Below, piece after piece: positions 1-12,010 of a stretch of DNA of 64,000 nt. Position numbers and translations under genes: made by a program. Each line of letters begins with the position of its first letter. The stretch's first letter is position 1. The DNA comes from Sistotremastrum niveocremeum HHB9708 (taxonomy: Eukaryota; Basidiomycota; Agaricomycetes; Sistotremastrales; Sistotremastraceae): positions 806,001 to 870,000 of the forward strand of contig KV419396.1 of assembly GCA_001630475.1 (NCBI GenBank), read 5' to 3'. The notes below the pieces were generated by a model, which did not search any database, was not told where the DNA came from, and was given only the letters and a program-made list of their open reading frames with translations.

Positions 1-1326
1 TAGGTGATGGCAACGAGCGAGGTACAGGGCAAACCTTGTTCGTCCACTTCAAGGCTGACATTTTACAGAAATCGAGGGCTTTTTCAATCTGCTTTTCTCC
101 CATTTCATCCTGTATTTCCCTCCGACACCAGACAACGAACCGCGATACACATCTCTGCTCAAGGTGATTTCGGGGCAGGTGTCCTTGGAACACCTAGCAG
201 TCCAATTACGAATGTCAGTCATCTGAGCGCTATAATATCTACTTCTGACACGTTGCTCTAGTCTGTCCAACCTCTTCAACGCCATCCCTCGAGAGTCACA
301 TCTTCGCCTGCAAGTGGCAAAGGCAATCTTGCAAGCAACTAGCTCTGGCGAAGGCCTCGCAGTGCTCCAGCTCTCCAACCTGAATGTAGAGCAATGGATC
401 TCAGAATGGGACACCACTCCCGAGGAGAAGAGTGAATTCCTCAAACTCCTCTCCGACGCGTACCTTCAACTCGAGAAACGGTACGCACACCTCCATCTCA
501 GCGCTTACCCATTTAACGATGATTTTGCGTCAGGGATGAAGCATATGGTCTTTCCCTTCGTCATCTTCAAATCTTGCCTTCGAGCTCCCCAAATGCGCAG
601 TCGGCAGCTATCGCCACCGTCTCCTCTGCCCTCCAAAATCCCGCCACATTCAATTTCGATCCTTTGTTCAAAATTGACTCTGTAGTACAATTGAAAGACC
701 ACCCCATCTTGGCTCTGTTGAGAATTTTCTTGACAGGTGACATTTCAGACTACACGAAATTTGAGTCTTCACATTCCGCCTTCTTGGAAGAGTCCCGTGA
801 GTCAAACTCAGATTTAAATATAGGCAACGTCTCACACCCAGGCTCGGTTAGAGTTATCGCAGGATGTCCTCTGCCGTAAAATCCGGTTATTGACGATTGC
901 ATCCCTTGCGTCACATCACATTGGAGGAGAAGTCGCTTATAGCGAGATCGCTAGCGCCATCGACGTCCCAGAAGAAACCGTAGAAAAGTGGTTGATCGAT
1001 GGTATGTTTTCGACATCCTGTCACGGAATGAAGAGGTGGCAGACTGACGCCTTCTCCAAGTCATTCGAACGGGATTAATTTCCGGTAAAATTTCTCAACC
1101 TAAACGCACACTCCGCATTACCCGTTCAACAACACGGTCGTTCGAGCGCTCCGAATGGGAAGCCTTGGAGAAGCGGTTATTAGTCTGGAAATCGAGCCTG
1201 GCGGGCGTATTGGACGTCGTTAATAACGCCAGTGCAAGTCACGGTTCTTCAGCTACTATCCAAGCACCTGCTGCTCCCGCACCCTCCACCGTTCAGCCTC
1301 AGCCACAGACAACCACTGTTGCTTAA
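1..1326 (+). CDS. eIF3m: eIF3 subunit m (PCI-domain protein), 5' partial
   Basis: This is the C-terminal 353 residues or so of translation initiation factor eIF3m, a cytoplasmic PCI-domain subunit of the eIF3 complex that helps load mRNA on the 40S ribosome. Exons read <1-21, 69-213, 262-480, 534-796, 852-1001 and 1061-1326. Family landmarks seen in order are EIEGFFNLLFSHF, LSNLFNAIP, FDPLFKID, the PCI winged-helix stretch (KIRLLTIASLA, YSEIASAI, VEKWLIDVIR) and GLISGKISQPKRTLRI, then a short Ala/Pro/Gln tail. The first visible codons (GDGNER) join in frame to EIEGFF across the first intron, so the true start lies upstream of the window. The downstream neighbour is convergent, about 200 bp away. 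The identification rests on remembered family motifs and is firm. Confidence 0.93.
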
Positions 1327-1524
1327 TCCACTTCACGATCGATTATTTAGTCCGAAGGCAATTTATTTGGGAAAATTCGATCTTGTAGTCCATACATGCC
1401 GTATCCTACCCTACTAAGGTCCATACTGAAGTTACTTGACTCAAGCTCGGGCGCTAGAAAGTTCTTAAGTGGAGTCCATATCATGCAGTTAGCATTGAGA
1501 ACCGGAGAAAAGTCACTATCAAGC

Positions 1525-3242
1525 TCAAGAGGAAACTGGAGGCGAGCCGCCGCTGCCGACCATGACTCTGGTCCCAGTGCTCCAAGCGCCTTGGACGACA
1601 AGGAAAACCCACCCTGGACCGGGTGGATATACACCACCGTTCGGCGGTCCATGAATCGTGAGGGTTGTGCCACTGAGAGTGGATGTCAAGAAAACAAGTC
1701 GGCCTTGAGAGTGGGTTGCATGGGTCGCGAAACCAAGGTCCATGAGAGACACTAAAACACGATCAGTTTCATGGACTGCAGATCAAAAGAATGCACAATA
1801 CCTTGGATCGTAGTAAGATCTAAACCGGCGGGGATCGCTACTGTGGCTGTTATAGTACTACCAAACCCAATTTGACCGGGAAGACCAGAAATGACCGGTC
1901 TAGTGGTGGTTATGAAAGGGGGGCTGAAAAATTCTACGCGATATTCCGTCGGGTATTTTCTCGTCGAGAAGTCGACATTAGGATTGCTACCTGCGACCAT
2001 GACGTTTCCAAGCGGCGTCAGGGTCGCCGTGGAGTGATAAAGTCGAGGAATGTTACTGGTGGGAAGTCCGGCGCTGCTGAAGCGAGAGCCTGTAGCTGCG
2101 GTGGGGGTATAGAATACGGGAGTGAATGCCGGATTGTCAGCATTGGATTGGCCAATTTGATTGGGGACGTTGCCATAACCCGCAACGCCCGTCGTTCCGC
2201 CATTGATAATGAGAACTCTGCCGTCAGGAAGCATGACACCCTCCGGCATAATTCTCGGCTGGGGCATTTGCTCCACTGCCCAGCCGGCTGCGATGCCTGC
2301 GGAAGTGAGGGTCATACGGGCGCACTGGGCAGAAGCTGGCATCTGAGACGATAAGGTCGAAGGCGAGACCGTATCACTTGCGGTGGATCCTCCACAAATC
2401 AGTACTTCTGGGGTGTAATTTGGTGGGGATAATGGTAGAAGAACGCCTGTGCCCGTCATCGGGTAGGTGACTCTGACGCCGTTGGGGAAAGGGGGAAGGC
2501 GAGTCTCGGTGTTGGTTTGGATATTGTATATCATCGATGCGGTATTTGCAGCAATGAAAACGGTCCCATCAGGAAGGGAGAACGCTATGGGGAAGAGATT
2601 GGCAAAGAGAGTATCCTGAAGGAAGGGAGATGCGACGACGGCACCGCCGTTCTTGGGAGGGAAAAATTCGTAGCTGAATTGGCCTGCTCCAGCGGTGTTC
2701 AAAAAACCACCAGCAGCTGTGCCACCGATGACCATGGCACTTCCGTCTGATATACGGAGGGCGGTTGGGTACCAGCGCGATTTGGCTAGCTTGAGTGTTG
2801 TGGGATTGTCAAAAACGGTGCAACCGGCTCCGTTGGGATCGTTGCATGGTTCAAAAATCCTCAGACCTTGGAACCCGTTCGTATCCTCGTCCTGGGGAGA
2901 CACTACGCCGTTGCCTCCGACGTCAATCAGAGTCCCGTTGGATAGGAAAGTTCCACCAGCACAGAAGGAGTTGGAAGTAAGGCTGAGTGCGGTGGTAGTG
3001 AACGTCTCCAGGTTGAAGAGCGCAGCCCAAGCCGAATGATTGCCGATTTGAAGAGGATTGGCTTCAACCTTGTCGAAGATGATGGCAAGGGTGGGAGAAA
3101 CGATAGCGAGCTGCATCGCAGACACACCCGTGGTACCTTGTTGAGCCAAGGTCCATTGTGTGGGGAGAGGTCGAGCCGCTCTGGCTAGCAGAGCAGCTAG
3201 GAGAGGAACACAGACACGCAGTAGCTGGAGGAGGGGAGACAT
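1525..3242 (-). CDS. Glyoxal oxidase (secreted copper radical oxidase)
   Basis: The product is a 555-residue extracellular copper radical oxidase of the glyoxal oxidase family, which oxidises aldehydes such as glyoxal and methylglyoxal and delivers H2O2 to peroxidases during lignocellulose decay. Exons are 3242-1802 and 1751-1525. I chose the ATG at 3242 over one 33 nt upstream because it opens directly on a signal peptide (about residues 1-22, MSPLLQLLRV then a Leu/Ala-rich core). Cys94 in SNSFCAGG matches the Cys of the Tyr-Cys cofactor. YHS in RLYHSTATL supplies the axial Tyr and a His ligand, and a further His lies in FATHATHS at the start of exon 2. The C-terminal DUF1929 region ends in RVMVGSG. 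There are no WSC domains. The 50-nt intron restores QVSLMDLGFATH. The exact substrate cannot be read from sequence. Confidence 0.92.
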
Positions 3243-4215
3243 CTCGTGTTCCTGGATCCGGAAAATAGAGAGCATATAAGGTCGGGGAAAGCTCTCGTAA
3301 TAGAATGTTTACGGACGAGGAGCCGCACATGCGGACGCGGTTCCAGACGTCAATGGGGTGGCAGGCAGAGTCGGCCAATGCGATCATGCAAGGCACGGGA
3401 GAACGAAAATAGCTTCTAGCTCTGCGAAGTCGGAACTTGGACGGTTCTGAGCCAATAGAGTGCCAAAAGAAATGATATCCCCTTTTTCCTTGTTATTCCT
3501 AGGCGCTACCGCGAGCTTGTAGGCAAGAATCAAGCCTAGAAAACAGGAGGATGCCGACATCGACGTGTGAAAGGTCGTGGCGATCGACTGAGTGAACACA
3601 CTTTGAATGTGATTTGGAGAGGAGACAGTACGGCCCCGTGGACGACCAGAAGTATCAAACTGCGAAGGAGCCGCTCTTCGGTCCCAAACAAACTGGAACG
3701 AGGACCATTGAGTCAGCGGACCGAATATATGTTGGTGGACGGACAATGTCGCATCCCAGGGCGGCAGAGATGAAGTGACCGGGATGCCAGATGTAGCCAG
3801 CTTCTGCAACGGAACGGGAAAAGAAGTAATAGCATGACAGTGGACAGCAGGGTCTCATAGCAGTACTGGTTCATGCAGCTTGACAGCGCTTAGATGCCGT
3901 TAATAAGACCTCAACGTAAACACGAGACGATGCAGAGACGAGACAGAGGGCAGAGCAGGCCAGGTGGCAGAGTCGGCTGTGAACGCGCATCCATATCGAA
4001 CAGCGATGGGAATGGCAGCAGAGAGCCACGCGTTGGACCAATCAGTGCCAGAGAGCGAGCAGAGCATCCGTGGCCGATATCGCTGGTGGGACTGGGTTGA
4101 GCGTCTGCTTATAGGGGCTGTTAGTTCCTGTGTGCCCCGCCCAGACCCTACACTCTGTCGCTCCGCATTACATTCCACACTCTCTTCAGATCCCCCCGAT
4201 ATAGCTCAAGTTCTC
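3243..4215. other. Intergenic region, divergent 5' ends
   Basis: This 973-bp stretch separates the start codons of glyoxal oxidase (leftward) and phosphatase inhibitor 2 (rightward) and must hold both promoters. Several open frames cross it (the longest about 140 codons on the minus strand), but none shows a recognisable family motif or splice pattern. I see no repeat, tRNA or mobile element in it. Confidence 0.6.
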
Positions 4216-5167
4216 ATGGACGACCAGCCTACACCGCCTCCTTTGACTCGCGCATCTTCGTCGCACCAACGCCCGAAAGGCATTCTCAAAAACAGTCTAA
4301 ATCCTGCCCAAAATGCCAATCCCGACACCCCCCAGTACGCACCTGTTCCATGCCATCCTGCTCGTCGTTGATAAGCCTGCAGTCTCTCCTGGGATGAGGA
4401 GAATCTGGCCTTGACTGAAATCCAGAAAGACAGTCTGATGAAGATTACGGAGCCCAAGACTCCGTATGTCAGATACAACGCTCTTACAGACGAAGTTGAA
4501 GGAGGTACCCATGACGTCGTCCTTATCGCGAACGTGTCTTGTCTAACTCACTTGCCATTAGATATTCCGGGATTTTCTCTGGATGGGAACCGCAGTAGAT
4601 CTCCCAGCAACCTTGGCTCTCCGACGGCCAGCGTCTCAGGCGCTGCTGAACCGGCTCCCTCCTCGTCCCGGCGCACATCCTTCTCAAATTCGGTACAAAG
4701 TTCATCTGGAAGCAGGAGACCGGAAAGTCGTAGTTCCAGTCGCAGCACGAGTTTCAATCTGCCCAATGAAGCTCGAGATCAGCTGGGGTCTGACCGATAT
4801 ACTTATACACCCGGCGGCGAAGTAGAGATGGAGGAGATGGATGAAGAAAGTGAGTCTTATTCTTTGATTTTGCATTCGGCGTCTGAATTATCCCTCTTTC
4901 CCCAGCCGCAGCCAAACATCGTGAATTCGTTCGTGCAAGGGAAAGACACTATTCCAACGAAGCCGAGGCGATGAAGGTCTGAACATTGCTTCTCCACACG
5001 TGCCCCAGTTGCTGATAGATCATCAGAGAGCCCAAAAATTGATAGCAGAAGAAGACCAAGACGACGACAATGGTCATGACGGAGCAGTGGATGAAGATAT
5101 TGAACACGATTCGCCCGCGACTGGCTTGGGCCTCAACGGTACTGGAATTGATCGTGGACTGAAGTGA
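4216..5167 (+). CDS. GLC8: Protein phosphatase inhibitor 2 (IPP-2/Glc8)
   Basis: A 252-residue regulator of protein phosphatase 1. Exons are 4216-4334, 4383-4504, 4562-4849, 4906-4976 and 5009-5167. Recognisable family elements are the N-terminal PP1-docking segment KGILKNS, the [16 protein letters not shown] and [11 protein letters not shown] blocks (the Thr-Pro matches the GSK3/cyclin-kinase site that controls the inhibitor), IPGFSLDG, and the C-terminal [20 protein letters not shown] segment, equivalent to the HYNE motif that reaches the PP1 active site. A Ser-rich linker lies between, and the tail is acidic. As in yeast Glc8, it probably both restrains and helps assemble PP1 in cytoplasm and nucleus. 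The next gene, in the same direction, starts 185 bp downstream. Confidence 0.9.
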
Positions 5168-5292
5168 ACAATCAGACCTTACGAGCACTACACACTTGTG
5201 GTCTCGGCCATGTACAAAGTATAGCGAGTAGAAATCTAATCGTTACCCTTGGACCCTTTTTGAGCCCGACGTCATCTTCACGTGGCCACTCG

Positions 5293-5298
5293 ACGCGT
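5293..5298. promoter_or_regulatory. MCB-like hexamer ACGCGT upstream of MTD1
   Basis: The palindrome ACGCGT, the core of the MluI cell-cycle box bound by Mbp1-Swi6 (MBF) in ascomycetes, lies 54 bp before the MTD1 start codon. A hexamer arises by chance often, so function here is only a suggestion. Confidence 0.25.
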
Positions 5299-5351
5299 TA
5301 TCTCGTGATCTGCCGGAAAATTTGCTTTTGCTTCCTTCGAATTCTGACTCG

Positions 5352-6714
5352 ATGGCCGCTCCTACTAGCACTGGCATCCTTGTCTCTTCTGAGTCCATTG
5401 CTCGCCCGTTCAGAGAAGATATCATCGAGACTTTGAAATCAAGCTCCAAAAAGCCTCGTCTTGTCGGCATTTTATCGACTTCGGCTGCTCCTTCTAGATT
5501 CTATGCTGAATTTACAAAGAAAACCTGCGATGACCTTCAAATTGATTTTGTTCTCAAGACGGTTGGTGCTGCTTCACCTGAAGGAGGACAAGAAGGAGAA
5601 GGGGTTGAGGAGGCAATCATAGAATGCAATGAGGACAGCAATGTTGACGGAATCATGGTACATTGACCTGGTCATTGGTGTCAGAGGCTTTGTCCCATCT
5701 TCTTCAGGTTTACTATCCTATATTTGGAGGAACGCAGGACCAGTATCTTCAACAGGTAAAATTTTCTCCTCCACGGTGAATGTCTGCGAATGCGACACTT
5801 TGCACCAGGTTGTGTCTCCTTACAAGGACGTCGAGGGTCTTCACTTTAAATTCCACTATAATCTCTATCACAAGTAAGCTCATTTTTTTTTTTCACACTT
5901 TCTGAACCTTTTTCTTAAATTTGTGTCTTCCTAGCATCCGTTTCGTCGACCCCAAGACGCTCTCAAACCCCACGATAGCCTCGAGCTCAAATACAGCGGA
6001 AGCTGTGACAGAAGCTTCAGAGGGGACTGTAAAGTCTATCCTTCCATGCACACCACTAGCAATCGTCAAGTGCCTGGAGCATATGGGAGTGTACAATAAA
6101 ATTCTGCCATACGGAAACCGAGCATACGGGAAAACTGTCACTGTAATCAACAGGTATCTCTTATTTTGTTTCCCTAAGTGGGCAACTGAAACCGAGTAAT
6201 CTAGATCGGAAGTGGTTGGCCGTCCTTTGGCTGCTTTACTGTCGAACGATGGATCTAGAGTATTTTCTGCTGACATTGACTCTATTCAGGTTAGGTCCTA
6301 TATGCTTGTTAAGAAAAGAAGCTGATTTTCTATGAAGGAATACAATAAAAGATCCTCATCCACTACAGGAAACTCTCGGGGCTTTCATCCTCACCACGTT
6401 GTTCATCCTTGCAGCCTCTCATTGCAAGAATGCCTGGCTATATCAGATGTTGTCGTCTCCGCCGTTCCCTCACCGAATTACAAAGTGAAAACAGAGTGGT
6501 TGAAAGACGGGTGCATATGCATCAATGTCTCTTCTGACAAAAATTTCGAGAAAGACGTAAGAGAAAAGGCTTCTATTTATTTGCCGACCATTGGCAAGGT
6601 CACTATTCTTATGCTTCTGAGGAACCTGTGAGTGGCCCTATATCACTGAGTATGAAGCGTGTTTCCAACCATTTCATTTGCTATAGGTTACGCTTGCAAG
6701 GTTATCATACATAA
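5352..6714 (+). CDS. MTD1: Methylenetetrahydrofolate dehydrogenase (NAD+)
   Basis: A 346-residue cytosolic monofunctional enzyme that oxidises 5,10-methylene-THF to methenyl-THF with NAD+, feeding one-carbon units to purine synthesis. Exons are 5352-5657, 5709-5756, 5809-5873, 5935-6153, 6205-6289, 6338-6627 and 6687-6714. Visible family blocks are VGILSTSAAPSRFYAEFTKK, the YYPIFGG turn (restored only after splicing), NIRFVDPKTL, PCTPLAIVKCLEHMGVY, the NAD-fold segment NRSEVVGRPLAALLSNDG, HPHHVVHPCSLSLQECL, DVVVSAVP and GKVTILMLLRNL. The last 28-nt exon adds LRLQGYHT. Length and lack of a fused synthetase domain match yeast Mtd1 and not the trifunctional C1-THF synthase. Confidence 0.93.
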
Positions 6715-6890
6715 TCTGTGGTATGTAGACGTCTCCATGCAGCGAGTTCAATTAGCTCGATGTACATCGGAGGGGTGAATTAGATTATTTAATACAGTCG
6801 ATGTGCGGGAGAATGTAATGCAAAAAAGCGATGTGTGTTGAGTGCTAAAATAAAGATGAACGATTAGCCGAAAGGAGGTTCATGAGAGGT

Positions 6891-7764
6891 TCAATCTGTT
6901 GAATTGCGTCGTCCAGGAGTACGAGAGCCGTCCACGGGAGTAGCGACGCCCGAGGCCGGGGTTATCATCCCCGAACGCTCCTCCTCCACCATAAATCGGA
7001 ACCGTTGTCGGTGAAGCTAGTAAAATAAAATCGTATCATTATTTGCGCAGCACGGCCACGTTCGGTTAGGGGCTTACCACAGGGAGTTTCGGGAATAAGG
7101 TCAGGACTAGGGCGGTGAAGTTGATGGCGAATACCCAGGGATCGTAATGAGTGTAATGGGTCGATGCCAAAAACCTGAATCAATGATCAGTCAGAGTCAC
7201 GGTAACTCCAGGACAAGATGACTGCTCACAGGCCGATTGGCACACACATGAGCCATTTTTTGGTAGGAGTATACTGGGCGCCGCCATCTATTTGCTCCCA
7301 TAGTGTGAGGTCGTCGTATGCACCGCCGTTTTGGTCAGGATGGAAAGGTATGCCGGTGACCCAATGAAACATGAGATATGATAACTGGGTAATGTTAGAC
7401 GACGTCTCAATTTTGGAACGTGACACCAACTGTGAGATATGCAAGGTTAACGATTGTCCAACTAGTTTCCTGGGTCATCCCTGGCAGGGAGTCTATGAAG
7501 ATTTTCCCGACAATGATGAGCACCAGATGTATCAGCCATGCGCCTATAGGCAGCAGAAGATAGTTTAGCATTGACTATGAAGCAGAAACGCTGTTCTGCA
7601 TAGAATAAGCCGTGCGTACCTTTACGATTAACCCACTCTGCGTTTATATTGACATATGCCGACTGATCTTCGAAACTATCTGTTGCGACCTCTTCGACTT
7701 TCATCAGACTACCTGAACGTGGACGACCTCGAAGGTTTTCTAAGGGAGCGTTAGGAGAAAGCAT
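6891..7764 (-). CDS. ORM1: ORMDL-family sphingolipid regulator
   Basis: A 211-residue ER membrane protein that restrains serine palmitoyltransferase and so sets sphingolipid synthesis. Exons (minus) are 7764-7620, 7543-7431, 7384-7230, 7174-7078 and 7016-6891. The conserved ORMDL body is complete: AWLIHLVLIIVGKIFIDSLP (first membrane hairpin), WTIVNLAYL, YLMFHWVTGIPF, GGAYDDLTLWEQID, QYTPTKKWLMCVPIG, STHYTHYDPWVFAIN and LFPKLPVLHRQRFRF. A Ser-containing N-terminus (GRPRSGS) is where Ypk1-type kinases act in yeast Orm proteins. The second intron has an unusual donor, GTTGGT. An in-frame ATG at 7815 could add 17 residues. It is divergent from the Virilizer-like gene with 128 bp between start codons. 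Confidence 0.93.
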
Positions 7765-7892
7765 GATTGGATTTATAGGGAGATTTGAAGGAGCGATGAC
7801 TCTGGCCGAGTCCATGATAATTCGGAAAGAGCTGCGCGGTTTCAAGTTGTATACGTGTATCTCCCGACGGCAAACTCGCCGTGCTCTCGGTC
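7765..7892. promoter_or_regulatory. Shared divergent promoter, ORMDL / Virilizer-like
   Basis: Only 128 bp lie between the two outward-facing start codons, so both promoters and both leaders must sit here or overlap coding sequence. I see no clear TATA element. Confidence 0.5.
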
Positions 7893-10800
7893 ATGACCAA
7901 TCCCAGCACCCCGAGCACATCGCTTCTTGCATGGGAAACACTGCAGCATCCAGCCAAGGGCGACGTCGCTGCCATACGCTTCGCTGAGCCAGTTCGCGTG
8001 CTCGCCATTCGTATTTTCCCAACCGGGTCCACTCCGTTCACGAATGCTCCTGAAATAATCGCGTACGTCTAATCCGCCAAATCGGCTTAATTGGCTTCTG
8101 AGCCGTGCAGTCAAACAGAGCCGTCGAATTTCTTTCTGCAGATCTACTTTACTGCGCAGACGGTGGCCGTCAACAGTTCTGAGAGACCCAAAACCTCAAA
8201 TGTCCTGAGTCCTACCAGCCTGGCCTACGATGGTGGCGAAACTGAGTACCCACTTGACTGGAATGCCGAGGTATGATCTCCATGCGACCATTTGATCTTT
8301 ACTGCATGTTCGCTTAGCTTTCGACGCGTCTAATGATAATCAAAGGAGATTTCAGTAGTCTCTCCCTAGCAGTATATGGGAACCTTGTATCGGAATCCAA
8401 CCATTCGTCCGCCATTTCAGTACCAACCCCACAAACTCTTGATGCTCTGAGCCCGCCACCCCACAATCCTGTTCTGGACCCTGCCAATTCCACCGACCCC
8501 TGTTTTCTGGCCAAAGAATTACTCAATCTCATACCAAGAGCACCACGTCTCGATAAGGTTGTCCGTTTCATTTTCTGCTTGAAGCCTTCAAAAGAAGACT
8601 GGTCACGTCCAAACTTTCCTTTGTATGCGAATTGGGATCAGCTACCGTTTGATTTTGAGGAAGCAATCATATTGCTCTCTCGTCCATTGCCGGCAGACAC
8701 CCCGAAGGATGCGATCTCCAACATAGCCCGAAAAATAAAGGAAATTGTGGCACCTCTGCCTCTGGTGAGCATCGTAGGCTGAGACGCTCAAATCACTAAC
8801 ATACCAACATCACAGCCTTGGGACACGCGTTTTCTGACGCTGCTATCGCATGTTGCGCGGCAAGACAGTACTCTGCTGACCCAATTGTTTGTAGGTCCAC
8901 GAAACGTATTGCTTGAGTTTTGCGATAATTTTGTTAGGATGAGCTCAACCCTCCTGAAACTTCAGACCCCAATTCCGTTCCAACCGATGAGGATATTCAA
9001 CTGATGTATACTGCAGTTGCCAATCCTTCCTTGGCCCGAATCTTAGACCGCGATTCTTGGCGAAACTCGATACTCGACGTTATCCAAAACCCGGTGACTT
9101 CGTCGTCCCAGGATGCATGTACGCTCCTGAGAGAACGCATTCTGGGACAACGGGCGTTTGACAAATTGTCGTTGGATGGGATCAACGAGCAGCACCTCAT
9201 TTTCGATTGGCTCTGGAACATTGGTAGCCGAGAGCAGTCCTTGGGGATCTGGCTTTCAGCCATTATAGAAGACACATCATTCAGCTCTGCTTGTGCTGAC
9301 ATCAATGGTATCGCTTCTCCAGAGCCTCTGAAGCCTCTCGTATATTATAAAAATGGTCTAGAGGCGACCAATCGCGAACTGCTTAGTTTAGTCCGCGCAT
9401 TCATAGGAGTGGCCTCTTGTCTCGCGGCCTTTGCCTGGGCTGACAGCCTTCCTGACAAACATTGTCGAGCAAGACTTATCAAAGTCTTCCGCTTATGGCA
9501 GCAAATGGACGGATATTCCGAGGTTGGCTTCTTCTGATTACTAACCGTTTGTCATACTCAACGGTGCTATCAGATTTTGCAACATCTCCTTTCGTTGACA
9601 CAGTTCATGGTCCGATTTGAACGTATTCTAGAGAGGAATGAACGCCCCGACGCCGAATGTATGGATGTCGAACAAATCATGCTCACTATGATACAGGACC
9701 CAAACAATTTGCTGAACAGCGATGTTGTATACACCGCCCAGGCTCTTCCTGACATTCTTCAATCTATCCCATCCGAGATACGTATCCAAATTGGCAAGCA
9801 ATTGGAGATTGTTGATCCGGATGCGGACGCACAAGAAGCTGTCACAACGCTGGTGCAATGGGCCGGACCGAGTTCCGATCTATCCCATCTGACACTACTT
9901 GCCGCGTCGTTGGCTAAGATAAATGAGATTCTAGAAGAAAAGCCTGATCAGGAATACACCATCCTACAGCTTTTCTGGAGCCAAGGTTCGCAGGGAATGG
10001 TATCGCGGCTGGCTGAAGTGTTTACACTTTTGCTTGACGCTGTACCCTTGCATGATCCCTTGAAGCTGACTGGGTCCTTGAATTCCCCACTTTTGTACGC
10101 ATTCACGCAATTGCTTGGAGTTATCGAGCACTTTGTTCACATGAAGCCTGTCCCATTCCGCTCACTACGGAGCCTTGTTGATTCAATTGTCAATCTCTAC
10201 GCACTCTGCGCGCCCCTTGGAATATGGCAGAATTGTGACGAAAATGGATATTTAACATCGATCAGACAACGAACCATTTCTGTTATGTCGGTATTGTGTG
10301 TTGGAAATGATGTCCCAAGTCTGGATCACGACATTGCTGCCGCGGTACTACGCGAACTTATGGATCTGGACTCGATTTCCAGTGCCTTCGACCCGATCGC
10401 TCGTCTGGAAGCGACTTTAGAAATCATGTTTCACATCTTTAAACCTCTTGATTCAAATAACGGTGGCCACACTATCGTCGAATCCTGGAATCAGGAAGTA
10501 CTTCCCGACATTCTTCCCTCTCTTTCGGCTTTCTTGCACATTCTGCCTCCCAACCGAAAAGCGGATCTGATACACTTATTCTCGGAGCGTGATCATGGAC
10601 AGCTTGGTACCATGGAATGGTTGATCTCTCAAGAAATCAATGAATTATCACACACATTACATATATATCGCAGCGATAACGACCTGCAAAGGCGGATCCT
10701 TTGTTGTCAAGAGGTACCATCTGTCTCTGTTCTTTCGCAGTATAATCTGAACTTCTCCTTAGATTGATGCCTGCTATAGGTTCCTACTCATGGTCTCTAA

Positions 10801-11824
10801 CGACGAGACTGGGCTTTGGGCCTCATCGTCTGGGCTCACAGCCCTCGGATTGCTTTTGTGTGACAGCTTGTCGAGTTTGTCCGAGTGCAGGATTGCATGT
10901 TCTTCGGCCGCGCGACTGGCCCTGACTTTAATGGTGCAAGCTCATTTACTTCCAAATCGCGCTCAGTCGGATATCACAAAGATCCTCTTTCAAGCGGCTT
11001 GCATACAGCCTCTTCTGGTGTCCGATTTTCGCCCATTATACTCGTGCTCTTCACAATCGCTTAGTTCCGCGGTGCACGAAGACATCAGAGCTTTCATCTT
11101 TTCTTTGCGTCATGACCCAAGCATCTCGGAGAAGGTCAACCCCGAGTTTGCGGAAGCTTTTATCTTGACGTTGGACTGGATATCCGCGGGCGGGTTTCGT
11201 TTTAGTCCCAGTGACCTTGTTCCATTGGAGCAGCTTCTTGAAGCTATGAAGCCAACATTAACTGCATCATCCTTGCAGACGATGGCTTCTTTAGATCTTC
11301 CAGGGAGAGTGGACACTGCTATGGATGTGCAGGACTCTGTGTTACCCAGCGTTGTGGATTCGGAACCCTCTTTTACTTTACGAGACTTGCAGACTTTTTT
11401 AACTCCTTCGCTTGTCTATCCTGCGACTCCCCCAAGGCATGGCATACAGGGAGTGTTCGAAACAAACTCCATCTCTCCACCAACTGCCATCCTCCGTTCA
11501 CCCCTTTCTAGTTTGACCAAGACTTATGCCGGTGACTCATTCAGACAGCCACGACAAGTTTCAAATCGGCAGGTCTGTGACACTTTCGACCATCGTCACT
11601 TAAGCCGTAACTCTATTACTGACATCGTGCCCACAGAATAGTAGTCGTCTTCCTAGTTTACACGTTGACGTGGGTATCAATAGTCAGATAACGCTATGAG
11701 GTGCTGAGCATTCTAATGATAGAATTTTGAATTTGGTCCCCCGTTACCTCTCTCCCCACCTGTACAATATCAATCTGCACACAACACTCTTTTCGGGCCG
11801 TCTGGGGATTCGCAAGGTTTGTAA
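7893..11824 (+). CDS. VIR1: Virilizer-like m6A methyltransferase complex subunit
   Basis: A predicted 1173-residue protein with an N-terminal VIR_N domain. Exons are 7893-8062, 8111-8270, 8318-8764, 8816-8890, 8938-9522, 9574-10713, 10763-11572, 11637-11669 and 11723-11824. The VIR_N match covers residues 1-150: LLAWETLQHP, VAAIRFAEPVRVLAIRIFP, SNFFLQIYFTAQ, then STRLMIIKGDFSSLSLAVYGN, the same order as in animal and plant Virilizer. The rest is long, largely helical and leucine-rich, as expected for the armadillo-like scaffold that bridges the METTL3/METTL14 core and WTAP. Likely role: nuclear scaffold of the mRNA m6A writer. The last two small exons are inferred from clean splice sites; reading on without splicing would stop at 11641. 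Function is inferred from the N-terminal domain only. Confidence 0.78.
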
Positions 11825-12010
11825 CTTACTTTAAGCACTTGTCCAAAGAGGATCTGTATCGATATTATTTTGGGAATTGTATACAAAGGGATGTATTACC
11901 AGAAATATGAATGGTGTTGGTATTTGTACAAAATGACATGTAATCGTAAACAATAAAGGTGCTAGATCTAAGTGATGAGTGGTGATGCTACACATACTAG
12001 TAATGAATAA

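Noticed and set aside
1347-1673. Minus-strand open frame under the glyoxal oxidase 3' end
   Set aside because: It is a shifted-frame shadow of glyoxal oxidase exon 2 and its 3' flank.
1872-2354. Long plus-strand open frame opposite glyoxal oxidase
   Set aside because: Antisense shadow of the well-supported glyoxal oxidase exon; Arg/Gly-rich and without motif.
3384-3809. Open frame of about 140 codons on the minus strand between glyoxal oxidase and inhibitor 2
   Set aside because: No family motif, no splice partner and unlike coding sequence nearby; taken as chance.
5882-5892. T-rich run after MTD1 exon 3
   Set aside because: Lies within an ordinary intron; polypyrimidine content, not a terminator or repeat.
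11573-11641. Earlier stop codon for the Virilizer-like gene at 11641
   Set aside because: Splicing GTCTGT...CCACAG and then a second short intron gives a longer clean tail; kept as an alternative in the gene entry.
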